34,028 nucleotides of DNA. Source: Cyclobacteriaceae bacterium (lineage in GTDB: Bacteria; Bacteroidota; Bacteroidia; Cytophagales; Cyclobacteriaceae). The stretch covers positions 1-34,028 of the forward strand of contig JAAUQL010000067.1 of assembly GCA_012033595.1 (NCBI GenBank), written 5' to 3'. The notes beneath the pieces were generated by a model. It worked only from the letters and a program-made list of their open reading frames with translations. It had not been told where the DNA came from and did no database searches. The position numbers and the translations under genes were made by a program. This document shows positions 25,921 to 34,028 of the stretch, in pieces (the stretch's first letter is position 1; each line of letters begins with the position of its first letter).

Positions 25921-27129
25921 CTATCGAGTTGTAGTTTCTGGAGTAGGGGTGACGCTGGCTTTATGTAGTCTCTGCCGTCTAAAAATCAGTACTGCGACCA
26001 ACAGCAGAAAAACGAACAATAGAAGATTTCTCAGGATAATTTCCAGCCTCATGTAGCCATAGTCCAAGACGTTTTTTTGAACCCAGTTTGCAAAGTGATG
26101 GCCATTGGCTATGTAGTTGAATTCCTGTAATTCCCTATCCAATTTCTCATATCCGTCAGTAAAACCATTTTGCTTTTGGTTGTCCATCAACCTGCTGTAA
26201 ACGGAAATTTTACTTGAATCGCTAATACTTATATCCTCATCAAAAGAATTGAAAAACAGCTTGTAATTAGTATAATCCAGTTTTATTTTTTCGATCGGAA
26301 AATTGGTCAACTCTATATAGATATCATCGGATTTCTTTTTGGCTAAAGTCAAATCTATTGTGTGATCTATATGGTCGATATAGCTGAACAACAAAGTGTC
26401 TGGCAGGGTGGCATTTTCAAAATTTAGCGAAGCATTCAATGCAGATCGCCTGAAATCTAAAGTATTGCCAAGTATGGCCTCTTGAAAATCGACATGACCT
26501 TTTATTTGGGCATTGTTAAGGTAAATGTTGGAGGTGAAACTGCTCTTATTAAAGTTGGCACCATGTAGTAATTTGGCTTCAGAAAAATAGATATCGGAAT
26601 TGATGTGTGCATATTGCATGCTGAAGTTTCCATCAATATATGCGCTAAGAAAATTTAGTTTGTCATTGGTTGAGACACTGTCAAAAGAGATGTTTTCTTT
26701 TATAAGCGCAGAGACGAAGATAGCGACAGAATCAAAATGAGCATTGTCGAAAATGGCATCATTATTAAAATTTGTCCGGTAAAACATTGTTTTTTTCTTA
26801 AACAGACTATTGGTAAAGTTAACATTTCCCAGAAAAATAGTTTCGGTGAAATTGGCCTCCTCCAAAAAGCTGCATTCGCTAAATGAAGTTTCTGTATTGA
26901 AAATGCTTTCTATGAAGCCTGCTTTACCAGAAAATTCCCCACTGCTGAAATCGATATTTGAATAAAACGAACATGACAGTATTTTATCTTTGTCGAATTT
27001 GCTGGTATCATTCACCAAATTAAGTTCTTCGCAATCTACATCCGGATAATATTGTATAGGGTATTGCTGCGCAACTACCAGCGAGGATATACATAGCATA
27101 ATAAATAGAAAAGTTGTTCTTAAGTACAT
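25921..27129 (-). CDS. Exported pentapeptide-repeat protein with C-terminal membrane anchor
   Basis: A 402-residue protein of unknown role. It has a cleavable signal peptide (MYLRTTFLFIMLCISSLVVA, about 1-20), then from about residue 50 to 245 roughly forty degenerate five-residue repeats with a central F or L (such as ANFTETIFLGNVNFTNSLF), which fold as a right-handed quadrilateral beta-helix. A non-repeat segment follows (about 255-355), then one membrane helix near 365-383 ('LLLFVFLLLVAVLIFRRQR') and a short T/P-rich basic tail. The repeat domain should therefore be periplasmic and held at the inner membrane. Only 20 bp separate it from the initiating glycosylphosphotransferase gene, so it probably leads the EPS operon. 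It might scaffold the assembly enzymes or touch the chain; this is speculation. Confidence 0.8.
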   Translation of the reverse strand: MYLRTTFLFIMLCISSLVVAQQYPIQYYPDVDCEELNLVNDTSKFDKDKILSCSFYSNIDFSSGEFSGKAGFIESIFNTETSFSECSFLEEANFTETIFLGNVNFTNSLFKKKTMFYRTNFNNDAIFDNAHFDSVAIFVSALIKENISFDSVSTNDKLNFLSAYIDGNFSMQYAHINSDIYFSEAKLLHGANFNKSSFTSNIYLNNAQIKGHVDFQEAILGNTLDFRRSALNASLNFENATLPDTLLFSYIDHIDHTIDLTLAKKKSDDIYIELTNFPIEKIKLDYTNYKLFFNSFDEDISISDSSKISVYSRLMDNQKQNGFTDGYEKLDRELQEFNYIANGHHFANWVQKNVLDYGYMRLEIILRNLLLFVFLLLVAVLIFRRQRLHKASVTPTPETTTR

Positions 27130-27270
27130 GACTACTTTGTTTTCTTTATAAAAAGTGAACTCAAATTCAAATTAATACCCGGCATCATATACTGATTTCA
27201 AAGGATTGATTTTCAAATCGATATTTATGCATGGTAAACCCATAGCCATTTTTAAAAAAATATTAAGGCT

Positions 27271-29925
27271 CTATTCGACTACTTCTATGCTCATAAAAGA
27301 GCCAAAATATTTACTTGGTATATCGAATAATTGCTGATAATCACTTCCATCCTTTTTCATTCTAAAAATGTACAAACCACCGGTGCTAATGGAGTGGATA
27401 CCATACAAATAATCGTCCGTACATGCTATGGCTGTTATTCTATCTTTTTGATCGATAAAACTGTTGGTAACAATTTCCAAAGTTGAGCTCCCATCAATTT
27501 TTCCTTTAATGACCTTGGGAAACAAGGCTATATTTGAACCTAAGTCAATAGGGATGCCATGACACACAAATAGATCGTTTCCTTGTACATCTAAATCCAT
27601 AATTAGATCCCAGCCATTCGATGAAAACGATCCTATGTTAAAACCCGCAACTTTTAAAAGATCCTCAGCGGAATATATTTCTTCGACCTGACTTGAATTT
27701 TCTTTTGCACGAACAATATTAAAAGGATTTATAACACCAAATAAAAAATCTATCTGGCTTTGCGCTCCCCAAAATAACTCATTGTCTATTGAAGCCTCAA
27801 TTTTTGGGTAATGGGCTGCTGTAGGAAGCGTAAAACCGTTATCTTTATCAAATAGCAACTCTGGTGTTCCCAGCCCATTATTTTCAACCCTGAATATGGT
27901 ACCATTAGATTTGTCGCCTATAAAATTGTTTCTAAAGGAAGTGAAGAAGAAGTTACCATTATTTGCAGTAAAACTTCGTAAATGATTAACGACATTTTTC
28001 TTAGCATAAAGTCGCTCTGCCTTGCTACTGGCATTATCCAAATTTTTTTCCCATACTTCAAATTGATTCATGGCATATATGCTATTACTGGTATTGTCAT
28101 AGGTGATATCCAGTATGGCGCTTACATCCATTACTTTTTCAAGTGATCCTTCGAGCCCATTATTACCCTGGACAAAACTTACCTTAAAAACACCAGCGCC
28201 AAAATTGCTTGAGAAATAAATAACAGGCAGCGGTTTGGGAGGTTTTCCGAAGGTAAAAATGGGTCCGATAACCTCAGGGCCATCAAGCGCCCTTAAGATG
28301 ATATTGCCCTCAGTGACCCCTTGAGGTACAATCGCTTTAATTTCGCTGTATTTCGAACTAACAATTGTGGCTTTTATCTTTTGCGCGTTTGGTCCCGGGA
28401 AGTAAAGATTAATTTCGCTCGGATTATTGGGAAACGATGAGCCTATAATAGTGACTTCAGAGCCATTTTCAGCTACATTGGGCGTAATCGACTCCATCAC
28501 TGGTTTTTGGATGGTAAGTAGAAGTTCTTCATTGACAAATCTATTCTCACTGAAGCTTATGGTCACTAATGATCTGTTTTTCGCTCCTTGCGGAACACGA
28601 ACCCGCAGTTCTGTCAAATCAGCATTAACAGATATTGGCTTCAATTGTATTTCACCACCACCTGCACGGTCATTTAATTGGAAATTAACCAAAAGATTAT
28701 CAAGCTGATCGGGAAAACCTGAGCCAACAATGGTCATTACACTTCCTTCCCAAATATTCAATGGTTTCAAGTTAGTTATGGCGATCGGAATGGTCAATGG
28801 CCCACCCTGAACTTCAATTTCCTCAATTTTAAGATATATGGGGCCACTAATGGCCTCATCAGGCACAGTGACACTAATCAAAGCATCTGAAACCGAACCG
28901 TTAATTTTTGCATTGATAAGTTGTTTGTTCCGACCGGTAAAATTGATAGTCGGTGTGGCATTATCTGACGAAAAATTTTTCCCAAAAATTTGTATCTGCT
29001 CACCGGGCTTTGAAAGCGATGGATCGATGTAAAAAATAACAGGAGACGTGGACGGCACCACCGTCAATTGTTTAGCCTCGGATGAATAACCATCAACAAT
29101 TATGGATAATTCGGTGGTTTTTTCAAGTTCGTTGCTTCCAAGTATTAATGGGACGATTACTTTTATAATCGAATCGTTTGAGCTGACTATTTCGGCTTCC
29201 ACATTAGCAATCATCACCTTCGGTGCCGGGTTGAAATTTGATCCTAAAACAGTTATTTCTGTTTCCTCGGGAACTGTTTTTGGATTAACCGAAAAAATCC
29301 TTGGTAAAATGATAAGGGAATCTTTACTATCAATTTCCTGGAATAAGGTTTGTAGATGAACTAATCCGCTATTCAGCTTATTGGCAAGAATTACCTTAAT
29401 TAAGGTATCGGATTTGGTGATGACCTGGCCTATTGACTTTCCTTTAAGCGTTAATTCAAAATCTTTAGCAGCCGGAGAAAAATAGCTACCAAACAGACTT
29501 ATCGTGTCGCCCTGAACCCCGGTTTCCGGTTCGAATTTTTCAATATTTGGCCCTAAAACCGTGAATTCGACAGCGCTTTCGGCAGGAGGAACGTCCTTTA
29601 GGTCTTTAATCCAAACTGTAATTAAATTTGTTTCTGTTCCGGGGGTTATTCTAGCCCAAATGGTATCCGGGTTTACCTTAATGATGTTCAAATTGCTTCG
29701 ACCACATCTCACGACGTTTAATTCGGGGACAACGGAGAATTTCTTTCCAACAATTATAATTTCGGTATTTATAGGTCCTTCTGAAGGAATTACTTCTGAG
29801 ATTAATGGTTGAAATATACTTATTTCATCGTCTTCCTTTTGACATGAAATGAATAGCAGCAGGAAACACAGTAAGCAAAATCCGTTGAATAAAAAATGCC
29901 TGTAATTCAAAGTGGATATTTTCAT
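27271..29925 (-). CDS. Surface lipoprotein with six IPT/TIG domains and a beta-propeller-like end
   Basis: An 884-residue lipoprotein. The lipobox is FISC with Cys28, followed by QKEDDE, the acidic surface-export signature. Six Ig-like IPT/TIG domains follow in tandem (residues ~40-570), each with an opening such as 'ISEVIPSEGPINTEIIIVGK' or 'MESITPNVAENGSEVTIIGS'. The last ~310 residues, after a short proline linker (FGKPPKPLP), contain repeated YFSSN, IYAMNQ, FFTSFR and LYGIHS strands resembling a beta-propeller. The protein is likely an extracellular adhesion or glycan-binding spacer. It lies upstream of the pentapeptide gene with a 141-bp gap, so cotranscription is uncertain, and is divergent from the subtilase. 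Confidence 0.82.
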   Translation of the reverse strand: MKISTLNYRHFLFNGFCLLCFLLLFISCQKEDDEISIFQPLISEVIPSEGPINTEIIIVGKKFSVVPELNVVRCGRSNLNIIKVNPDTIWARITPGTETNLITVWIKDLKDVPPAESAVEFTVLGPNIEKFEPETGVQGDTISLFGSYFSPAAKDFELTLKGKSIGQVITKSDTLIKVILANKLNSGLVHLQTLFQEIDSKDSLIILPRIFSVNPKTVPEETEITVLGSNFNPAPKVMIANVEAEIVSSNDSIIKVIVPLILGSNELEKTTELSIIVDGYSSEAKQLTVVPSTSPVIFYIDPSLSKPGEQIQIFGKNFSSDNATPTINFTGRNKQLINAKINGSVSDALISVTVPDEAISGPIYLKIEEIEVQGGPLTIPIAITNLKPLNIWEGSVMTIVGSGFPDQLDNLLVNFQLNDRAGGGEIQLKPISVNADLTELRVRVPQGAKNRSLVTISFSENRFVNEELLLTIQKPVMESITPNVAENGSEVTIIGSSFPNNPSEINLYFPGPNAQKIKATIVSSKYSEIKAIVPQGVTEGNIILRALDGPEVIGPIFTFGKPPKPLPVIYFSSNFGAGVFKVSFVQGNNGLEGSLEKVMDVSAILDITYDNTSNSIYAMNQFEVWEKNLDNASSKAERLYAKKNVVNHLRSFTANNGNFFFTSFRNNFIGDKSNGTIFRVENNGLGTPELLFDKDNGFTLPTAAHYPKIEASIDNELFWGAQSQIDFLFGVINPFNIVRAKENSSQVEEIYSAEDLLKVAGFNIGSFSSNGWDLIMDLDVQGNDLFVCHGIPIDLGSNIALFPKVIKGKIDGSSTLEIVTNSFIDQKDRITAIACTDDYLYGIHSISTGGLYIFRMKKDGSDYQQLFDIPSKYFGSFMSIEVVE

Positions 29926-30068
29926 TGTTGGTTAGCATTAAATACAATTCGACACACATTACAAAACAAGGAGTTTCTTATGATATATTACACTGCTAAC
30001 ATCTGATTTAAAAATATCATAATAGAGTGTTCATTAAGTTCACAAACTCTTAATACTTGATTATTGAT

Positions 30069-30082
30069 TGATTAATTAATCA
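30069..30082. promoter_or_regulatory. 14-bp perfect palindrome, possible operator
   Basis: TGATTAATTAATCA is fully symmetric and lies in the 226-bp region between the divergent TIG-lipoprotein and subtilase genes, 70 bp before the subtilase ATG. It could be a regulator site, but the region is AT-rich, so chance is possible. Confidence 0.3.
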
Positions 30083-30151
30083 GGTCGTAATTTACATGTT
30101 GGGTCAAAGTATAAAGTGTCACTGGGCGTCAACTCATGTTAATATTTGATT

Positions 30152-31788
30152 ATGGGTAAAAAAAGTACATTGCTTGCGTTCTGCATACCATTTCTTTTTT
30201 TCATGTTCACAAAGTCTTTTGGAGGAGTAGGAATAAATGAGGCAGAATCTTATTTCCTGATTTGCAAGGCTGATGCCGGATTAGATTCCAGTGCTGTGTT
30301 GAATATCTCCTTACCTTCATTATTGCATCCATTTGGCGTGGAGGCAATTCACCTGATCCGCAGGTATCCTGATAATTCTGCCAAAGCCCTATTTAGGTTG
30401 ACGGTAGTAACACATGAAAATATTGATGATGTTATTAGTTTGTTTGAGTTGAGCGGTTTGTTTGATTTCATCGAGCGCGATTTCGTGAGTTCAGGGGCAA
30501 GTATTGCCGAAGAGATTGCATTCGTTCCCGATGATCCCTTTGTACACAAGCAATGGTATATCAACAATGACGGAAGTTTTCCCAATGGGCTGGCAAAAGC
30601 AGGTGCTGATATTCAGCTACATAAAGCCTGGGCCATAGAAACAGGCAGTGAAGAGGTCACAGTAGCCATTTTAGATTCCGGAATCAAACCAGATCATCCT
30701 GAATTTGCAGATAGAATTTGGAAGAATAAGGCTGAAGCAAATGACGGTGCGGATACAGATAATAATACATACGTTGATGATTTGAACGGATGGAATTTTG
30801 TGGACAACAACAACCTGATAAGAGATGACAATGGACATGGAACACATGTATCGAGTGTCATTGGATCAAATGGCAATAACGCTATTGGTTTTGCAGGCAT
30901 TGACTGGAAGTGTAAGTTAATGATATGCAAGGTATTAGATCGCAATTTAAACGGTTTTTATAGCGATTGGATAGAAGCCATTTACTATGCGACTGATATG
31001 CAAGCGGATGTAATCAATATGTCCTTTGGTGGTGTTGAAAAATCAAAAGCGTTGGAAGAAGCTGTCAATTATGCCTTTGAGCGCAACGTTATGCTGGTGA
31101 GCAGCATGCAAAATGATAATGAAGAAATACCCTATTACCCGGCTGCATATAGTAATGTAATAGCAGTAGGAGCTTCCAATCCCGATGATACCAGATCCAC
31201 CTCATTCATCAATACCATTCCCGGTGGAAGCAATTATGGAAACCATATCGATGTAATCGCGCCGGGTAACTATATCTATGGTTTAGGACTAAGAAATAAT
31301 TACTATGCAAATGTGTATGGGGGCACTTCCTTAGCTACTCCGGTTGTTTCAGGCATCCTTTCCTTATTGTTCGCTCATTTTCCCGACCTGACTAATGCCC
31401 AAATATATGCGAAGCTTATGAAGAGTTGTGACGATGAAGTAGGCAAACCAACCGAAGATGTGCCCGGCTGGGATAAATACCATGCTTTGGCCGGGTTAAT
31501 GCTTTTCGTGCACTTTCAGAAACAAATACTAACATAGAAAACAGCCCTTTGATATTTCCAAATCCTGCGATGTCGTCTTTATTTATAAAGCATACCCTTG
31601 CCGCCAATAGCCCGTTTTTTCTTTCCCTACTGAATTTGCAGGGGCAAGAAATAATAAAAATGAATTTTTCGAATTTACGGGTAATCGATTTGGAATTAGA
31701 TATGTACCCTTTGTCGGCAGGCATCTATATTCTAAACTTACAAAGCGATTCGGAGACCATTACCCGCAAGATTAGTGTCATCAAATAG
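30152..31788 (+). CDS. Secreted subtilisin-like protease with T9SS sorting domain, apparent frameshift
   Basis: An S8 serine protease exported by Sec and then the type IX secretion system. It has a signal peptide (MGKKSTLLAFCIPFLFFMF), a propeptide of roughly 130 residues, and a catalytic domain with Asp175 (AILDSG), His229 (GHGTHVSS) and Ser393 (GTSLATP), so the triad is complete. I start at the ATG at 30152, not the TTG at 30146. The first frame stops at 31537. Adding one G to the G3 run at 31493-31495 restores VNAFRALSETNTNIENSPL and the following T9SS type-A domain ('IFPNPAMSSLFIKHTL', 'LQGQEI', 'LSAGIYILNLQSDSETITRK'), giving 545 residues. No direct link to polysaccharide synthesis is visible. 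Confidence 0.9.
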
Positions 31789-31935
31789 CATCAGCCTTTT
31801 ATTGACCCAGCGTTTTTTGTTGATTTTAAATTAATATTTAGCTATATTTTTTTTAATTTTTATTTAACGGAATAATTGTGACTTTAAAAAAAAGTCCTCC
31901 TACTTTTAGAGCATTATTAAACACACTAATGCCTT

Positions 31936-32883
31936 ATGAAACGAATAACACTTTTACCTCAAATGTTGATTACTGCCATATTTCTTGTGGCTACTTCCTG
32001 CAATATCCTGGACGATGAGCCAAAGGCAGAAGAATATGAGTCAACCAGTCCTTACGATGTCTTTGCCCAGCAGTCACAACAAGAGTTGTTTGATATTTGG
32101 GAAAAAGATACTGAACCGAATTCTTCAGGTAGGATCGAAGAAAGTTCCTCCGAAGATGATGAGTTTTGCGACATTCCGCTAGTTCAAGTCAACTGGAATA
32201 ATACCCGAACGGTACTAACCGTAAATTTTAGTAATTTCCGTTGCGAACCTCCGGAAATCGTCAGGAATGGCGGTATATCGCTGACGTTAGTTTCAGGTGA
32301 ATCTGTTGAGGCAAAAAACTCGGTGGTAAAAGTTACCTATACCAATTTTACCGTAACCGATACCAATACCGGTAAATATGTAGAATATAACGGCGAGAGA
32401 TTTATCACCAACTTATCAGGTGGAAAATTTAAATATTTGAAGAAGAACGATCCGCCTGTCGTACATAAAGTTCGCTCGTATAATTTCAAGATAAATTATA
32501 ATGGCACTGGTGAAATAACCGAAAATACCGCAAGATATAAGGTGTTAGACAAGATCAATCATTTTGCTGGCTACCAAATGACCATCTATCCAGATACAGT
32601 GATTAATGGGATGAATGTGGCTGACTGGGGTACCCTAAAAAACGGCAAACCATACTATCATATCATCCATGAACCTATTGTTTATCAGAGTTGTGCCCGA
32701 CATTGCAGGTATATAAATGGGGTTCGTTCCAAAAAAGTAGTTGGTGGTCGTGAGACTTTCACAGTATTCGGCGTCACTGCCCAAGGTGAAGAATTCTTCA
32801 ATACTTGTTTGTCTTACGGAAGACTCGTTTACTACTTCAATTCCAAAGGTGATTCCATTGCTACCGTCATCAAGCATCCTTAA
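31936..32883 (+). CDS. Surface lipoprotein of unknown family (four-cysteine paralogue B)
   Basis: A 315-residue lipoprotein with lipobox LVATSC (Cys22) followed by NILDDEP. A low-complexity acidic and serine-rich linker (about 30-76) precedes the domain. It is paralogous to the lipoprotein at 12647-13540: C78/C103, ITNLSGG (157-163), W-G near 231-232, EPIV-x-x-x-C (246-253), NGVRSK (261-266) and FGVTAQGEE to C291 match in order and spacing. The family is not recognised. Upstream, TTG at 31876-31878 and TACTTTTA at 31901-31908 form a weak promoter. A strong terminator follows, so it is probably a single-gene unit immediately before the OPX gene. Confidence 0.8.
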   Translation: MKRITLLPQMLITAIFLVATSCNILDDEPKAEEYESTSPYDVFAQQSQQELFDIWEKDTEPNSSGRIEESSSEDDEFCDIPLVQVNWNNTRTVLTVNFSNFRCEPPEIVRNGGISLTLVSGESVEAKNSVVKVTYTNFTVTDTNTGKYVEYNGERFITNLSGGKFKYLKKNDPPVVHKVRSYNFKINYNGTGEITENTARYKVLDKINHFAGYQMTIYPDTVINGMNVADWGTLKNGKPYYHIIHEPIVYQSCARHCRYINGVRSKKVVGGRETFTVFGVTAQGEEFFNTCLSYGRLVYYFNSKGDSIATVIKHP

Positions 32884-32914
32884 TTCGTACTTTCCCGGAA
32901 TTTTTTAATTGACG

Positions 32915-32942
32915 AAAAAGCACCATTCAGGTGCTTTTTTTT
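32915..32942 (+). terminator. Rho-independent terminator
   Basis: AAAAAGCACC (32915-32924) pairs with GGTGCTTTTT (32930-32939) around the loop ATTCA, followed by more T to 32942. It closes the lipoprotein B transcript and separates it from the OPX gene. Confidence 0.9.
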
Positions 32943-33031
32943 GCGATATGCGCCTTTTGTTAATTATTTTTTACCCAGATTAACTTTATGTCAATTCTGA
33001 TAATTAGTCGATTTAAATATGCTACATCGCG

Positions 33032-33039
33032 TATTTTTG
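33032..33039 (+). promoter_or_regulatory. -7 promoter element of the OPX/Wzc operon
   Basis: TATTTTTG matches TAnnTTTG exactly and lies 22 bp before the OPX ATG. A TTTA at 33012-33015, 16 bp upstream, is a partial -33 match. With the terminator just upstream this implies an independent export operon. Confidence 0.5.
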
Positions 33040-33061
33040 GCTCGCAATTACCAAATAAGGA

Positions 33062-33811
33062 ATGTACAAAATACTGATCATTTCCATTGTTATATTATCT
33101 TTTTCATCCTGCGCAACTAAGAAAAACCTGACGTATCTTCAAGGGAAACCTGTTAAATCAGCTTATCAAAACGCCAATCAATATTTTCTTAGAAGTGGTG
33201 ACAATATATATGTTCAAATAAAAAGTTCGGATCCGACAATGTCAAACATATATAACCTTCACCCTGAAGGCGATAAAGGTTCAATCAACGAAGCATTTAT
33301 TTTCTTTAATAGCTACGCGATCGATACCAATGGCATGGTAGAAATACCGTTGGTGGGGAATATTTTTGTTTCCGGGACTACATTAGAAGAGGCGGGTAAC
33401 ATAATAAGCGCAGCTCTTGAAGATCATTTATTAGATGCTACAATTTCAGTAAAACTCGCGAGTTTTAAAATTTCCGTCTTAGGTGAAGTAAATAGTCCGG
33501 GAGTGCATTTGGCCTATCACAATCAGCTCACAATATTTGAAGCAATTGGATTAGCCGGTGATCTGAACGAGTATGGTAGCCGAAAAAAGATAAAACTTAT
33601 CCGAGAATATCCTCAGGGATTGATGAATACCTATGATATCGATCTGACAAAATGGGATATTTTTGCTTCTGAGGCCTACTATGTCTATCCCCACGATATC
33701 ATATATGTAAAACCCACGACTAAAAAACCTTTGGACATGAATTTACGGTCTGTAGGAATACTTCTTTCTGCAGCAACATTATTGCTGTTGATTTTTAGGA
33801 CATTCAATTAA
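33062..33811 (+). CDS. Outer-membrane polysaccharide export (OPX, Wza/GfcE-like) lipoprotein
   Basis: A 249-residue OPX protein. The lipobox is SFSSC (Cys17) followed by ATKKNLTYLQG, usual for Bacteroidota homologues. A poly-export domain starts around residue 45 ('YFLRSGDNIYVQIKSSDP', 'NGMVEIPLVGNIFVSGTTLE'), followed by an SLBB domain ('FKISVLGEVNSPGVHLAYHN', 'LTIFEAIGLAGDLNEYGSRK', ~135-200). One hydrophobic C-terminal helix ('RSVGILLSAATLLLLIF') could span the outer membrane, as in Wza. It forms the outer-membrane part of the polysaccharide channel and works with a Wzc copolymerase, whose gene starts 7 bp later. Confidence 0.95.
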   Translation: MYKILIISIVILSFSSCATKKNLTYLQGKPVKSAYQNANQYFLRSGDNIYVQIKSSDPTMSNIYNLHPEGDKGSINEAFIFFNSYAIDTNGMVEIPLVGNIFVSGTTLEEAGNIISAALEDHLLDATISVKLASFKISVLGEVNSPGVHLAYHNQLTIFEAIGLAGDLNEYGSRKKIKLIREYPQGLMNTYDIDLTKWDIFASEAYYVYPHDIIYVKPTTKKPLDMNLRSVGILLSAATLLLLIFRTFN

Positions 33812-33818
33812 GATAATT

Positions 33819-34028
33819 GTGCAAGAAAGCCTGGATTTTTCATATTTCGCAAAAAAGATATACGACAATTTAAAATTGCTATTTCTTTGTACCCTCATCT
33901 TCTTTTTAATAGGGTATTTTATATCTAAAAATCTACCAAAGAGTATCGTGTAGTTGCGAGCATAAAAGTAGAGTCATCAAATAAGTCGGTGGCTCAAAAT
34001 CTTTTTGAGAACCTAAGTCTTATTGAAG
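33819..34028 (+). CDS. Wzc-type polysaccharide copolymerase, 5' part, with apparent frameshift
   Basis: The gene starts at GTG 33819, seven bases after the OPX stop, and runs off the right edge. The first residues ('ESLDFSYFAKKIYDNLKLLF' then CTLIFFLIGYFISKN) give a short N-terminal segment and one membrane helix, as in Wzc/Wzz-type proteins. The frame then meets a TAG at 33951. Adding one A to the A3 run at 33938-33940 gives 'EYRVVASIKVESSNKSVAQN' LFENLSLIE, matching the usual YR-V-x-A-x-[IV]-x-V/I-E start of the periplasmic domain. Whether a BY-kinase domain follows is outside the window. Confidence 0.75.

Noticed and set aside
30146-30151. TTG start for the subtilase
   Set aside because: The ATG two codons later begins a standard signal peptide.
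1-34028. Insertion sequences, integrase, CRISPR array, tRNA or rRNA
   Set aside because: No transposase or integrase motifs, no regularly spaced repeats, and no tRNA or rRNA-like segments were found on either strand by reading.

Overview
The window reads as a Bacteroidota chromosome, most likely a Cytophagales-type and probably marine bacterium. Supporting signs are a large TonB-dependent receptor with a carboxypeptidase-regulatory-like domain, several lipoproteins with an acidic stretch after the lipobox cysteine (the Bacteroidota surface-export pattern), a subtilase ending in a type IX secretion (T9SS) sorting domain, TAnnTTTG-type -7 promoter elements, weak Shine-Dalgarno sequences and moderate-to-low GC. 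I see no tRNA, rRNA, CRISPR array or insertion sequence.

Layout. 1-1.7 kb: minus-strand cassette of small stand-alone enzymes/binding proteins (SnoaL-like, SRPBCC, two VOC), divergent from a GlxA/AraC-type regulator (1.8-2.8 kb). 2.8-3.4 kb: unknown membrane-anchored protein. 3.8-6.6 kb: cysC-cysD-cysN operon, which makes APS and then PAPS. 6.6-7.3 kb: gene-free stretch with a candidate small RNA. 7.3-12.2 kb: TonB-dependent receptor followed by a surface lipoprotein. 12.6-13.5 kb and 31.9-32.9 kb: two paralogous four-cysteine lipoproteins of unknown function. 13.7-19.2 kb (plus): wzx flippase, two sulfotransferases, wzy polymerase, secreted glycosidase-like protein. 19.2-27.1 kb (minus): pentapeptide-repeat membrane protein, initiating polyprenyl glycosylphosphotransferase, two more sulfotransferases, DUF1972-type glycosyltransferase, PIG-L deacetylase, GT4 glycosyltransferase. 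27.3-31.8 kb: IPT/TIG-repeat lipoprotein and a T9SS subtilase. 33.1 kb to the end: outer-membrane polysaccharide export (OPX) lipoprotein and the start of a Wzc-type copolymerase.

Taken together this looks like a Wzx/Wzy-dependent locus for a sulfated extracellular polysaccharide. CysDN and CysC make the sulfate donor PAPS. Four sulfotransferases of two types could place sulfate on the repeat unit. The glycosylphosphotransferase, two glycosyltransferases and the deacetylase build and edit the unit. Wzx, Wzy, OPX and Wzc flip, polymerise and export it. No PAPS/APS reductase or sulfite reductase is seen, which argues for sulfation rather than sulfate assimilation. The OPX/Wzc genes run off the right edge, so more of the locus probably lies beyond it.

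Six genes (cysN, wzx, the first sulfotransferase, the DUF1972 glycosyltransferase, the subtilase and the Wzc start) each have a net -1 frameshift that one base added to a short homopolymer repairs. This pattern fits sequencing or assembly deletions better than real decay. I annotate these genes as single full-length features.
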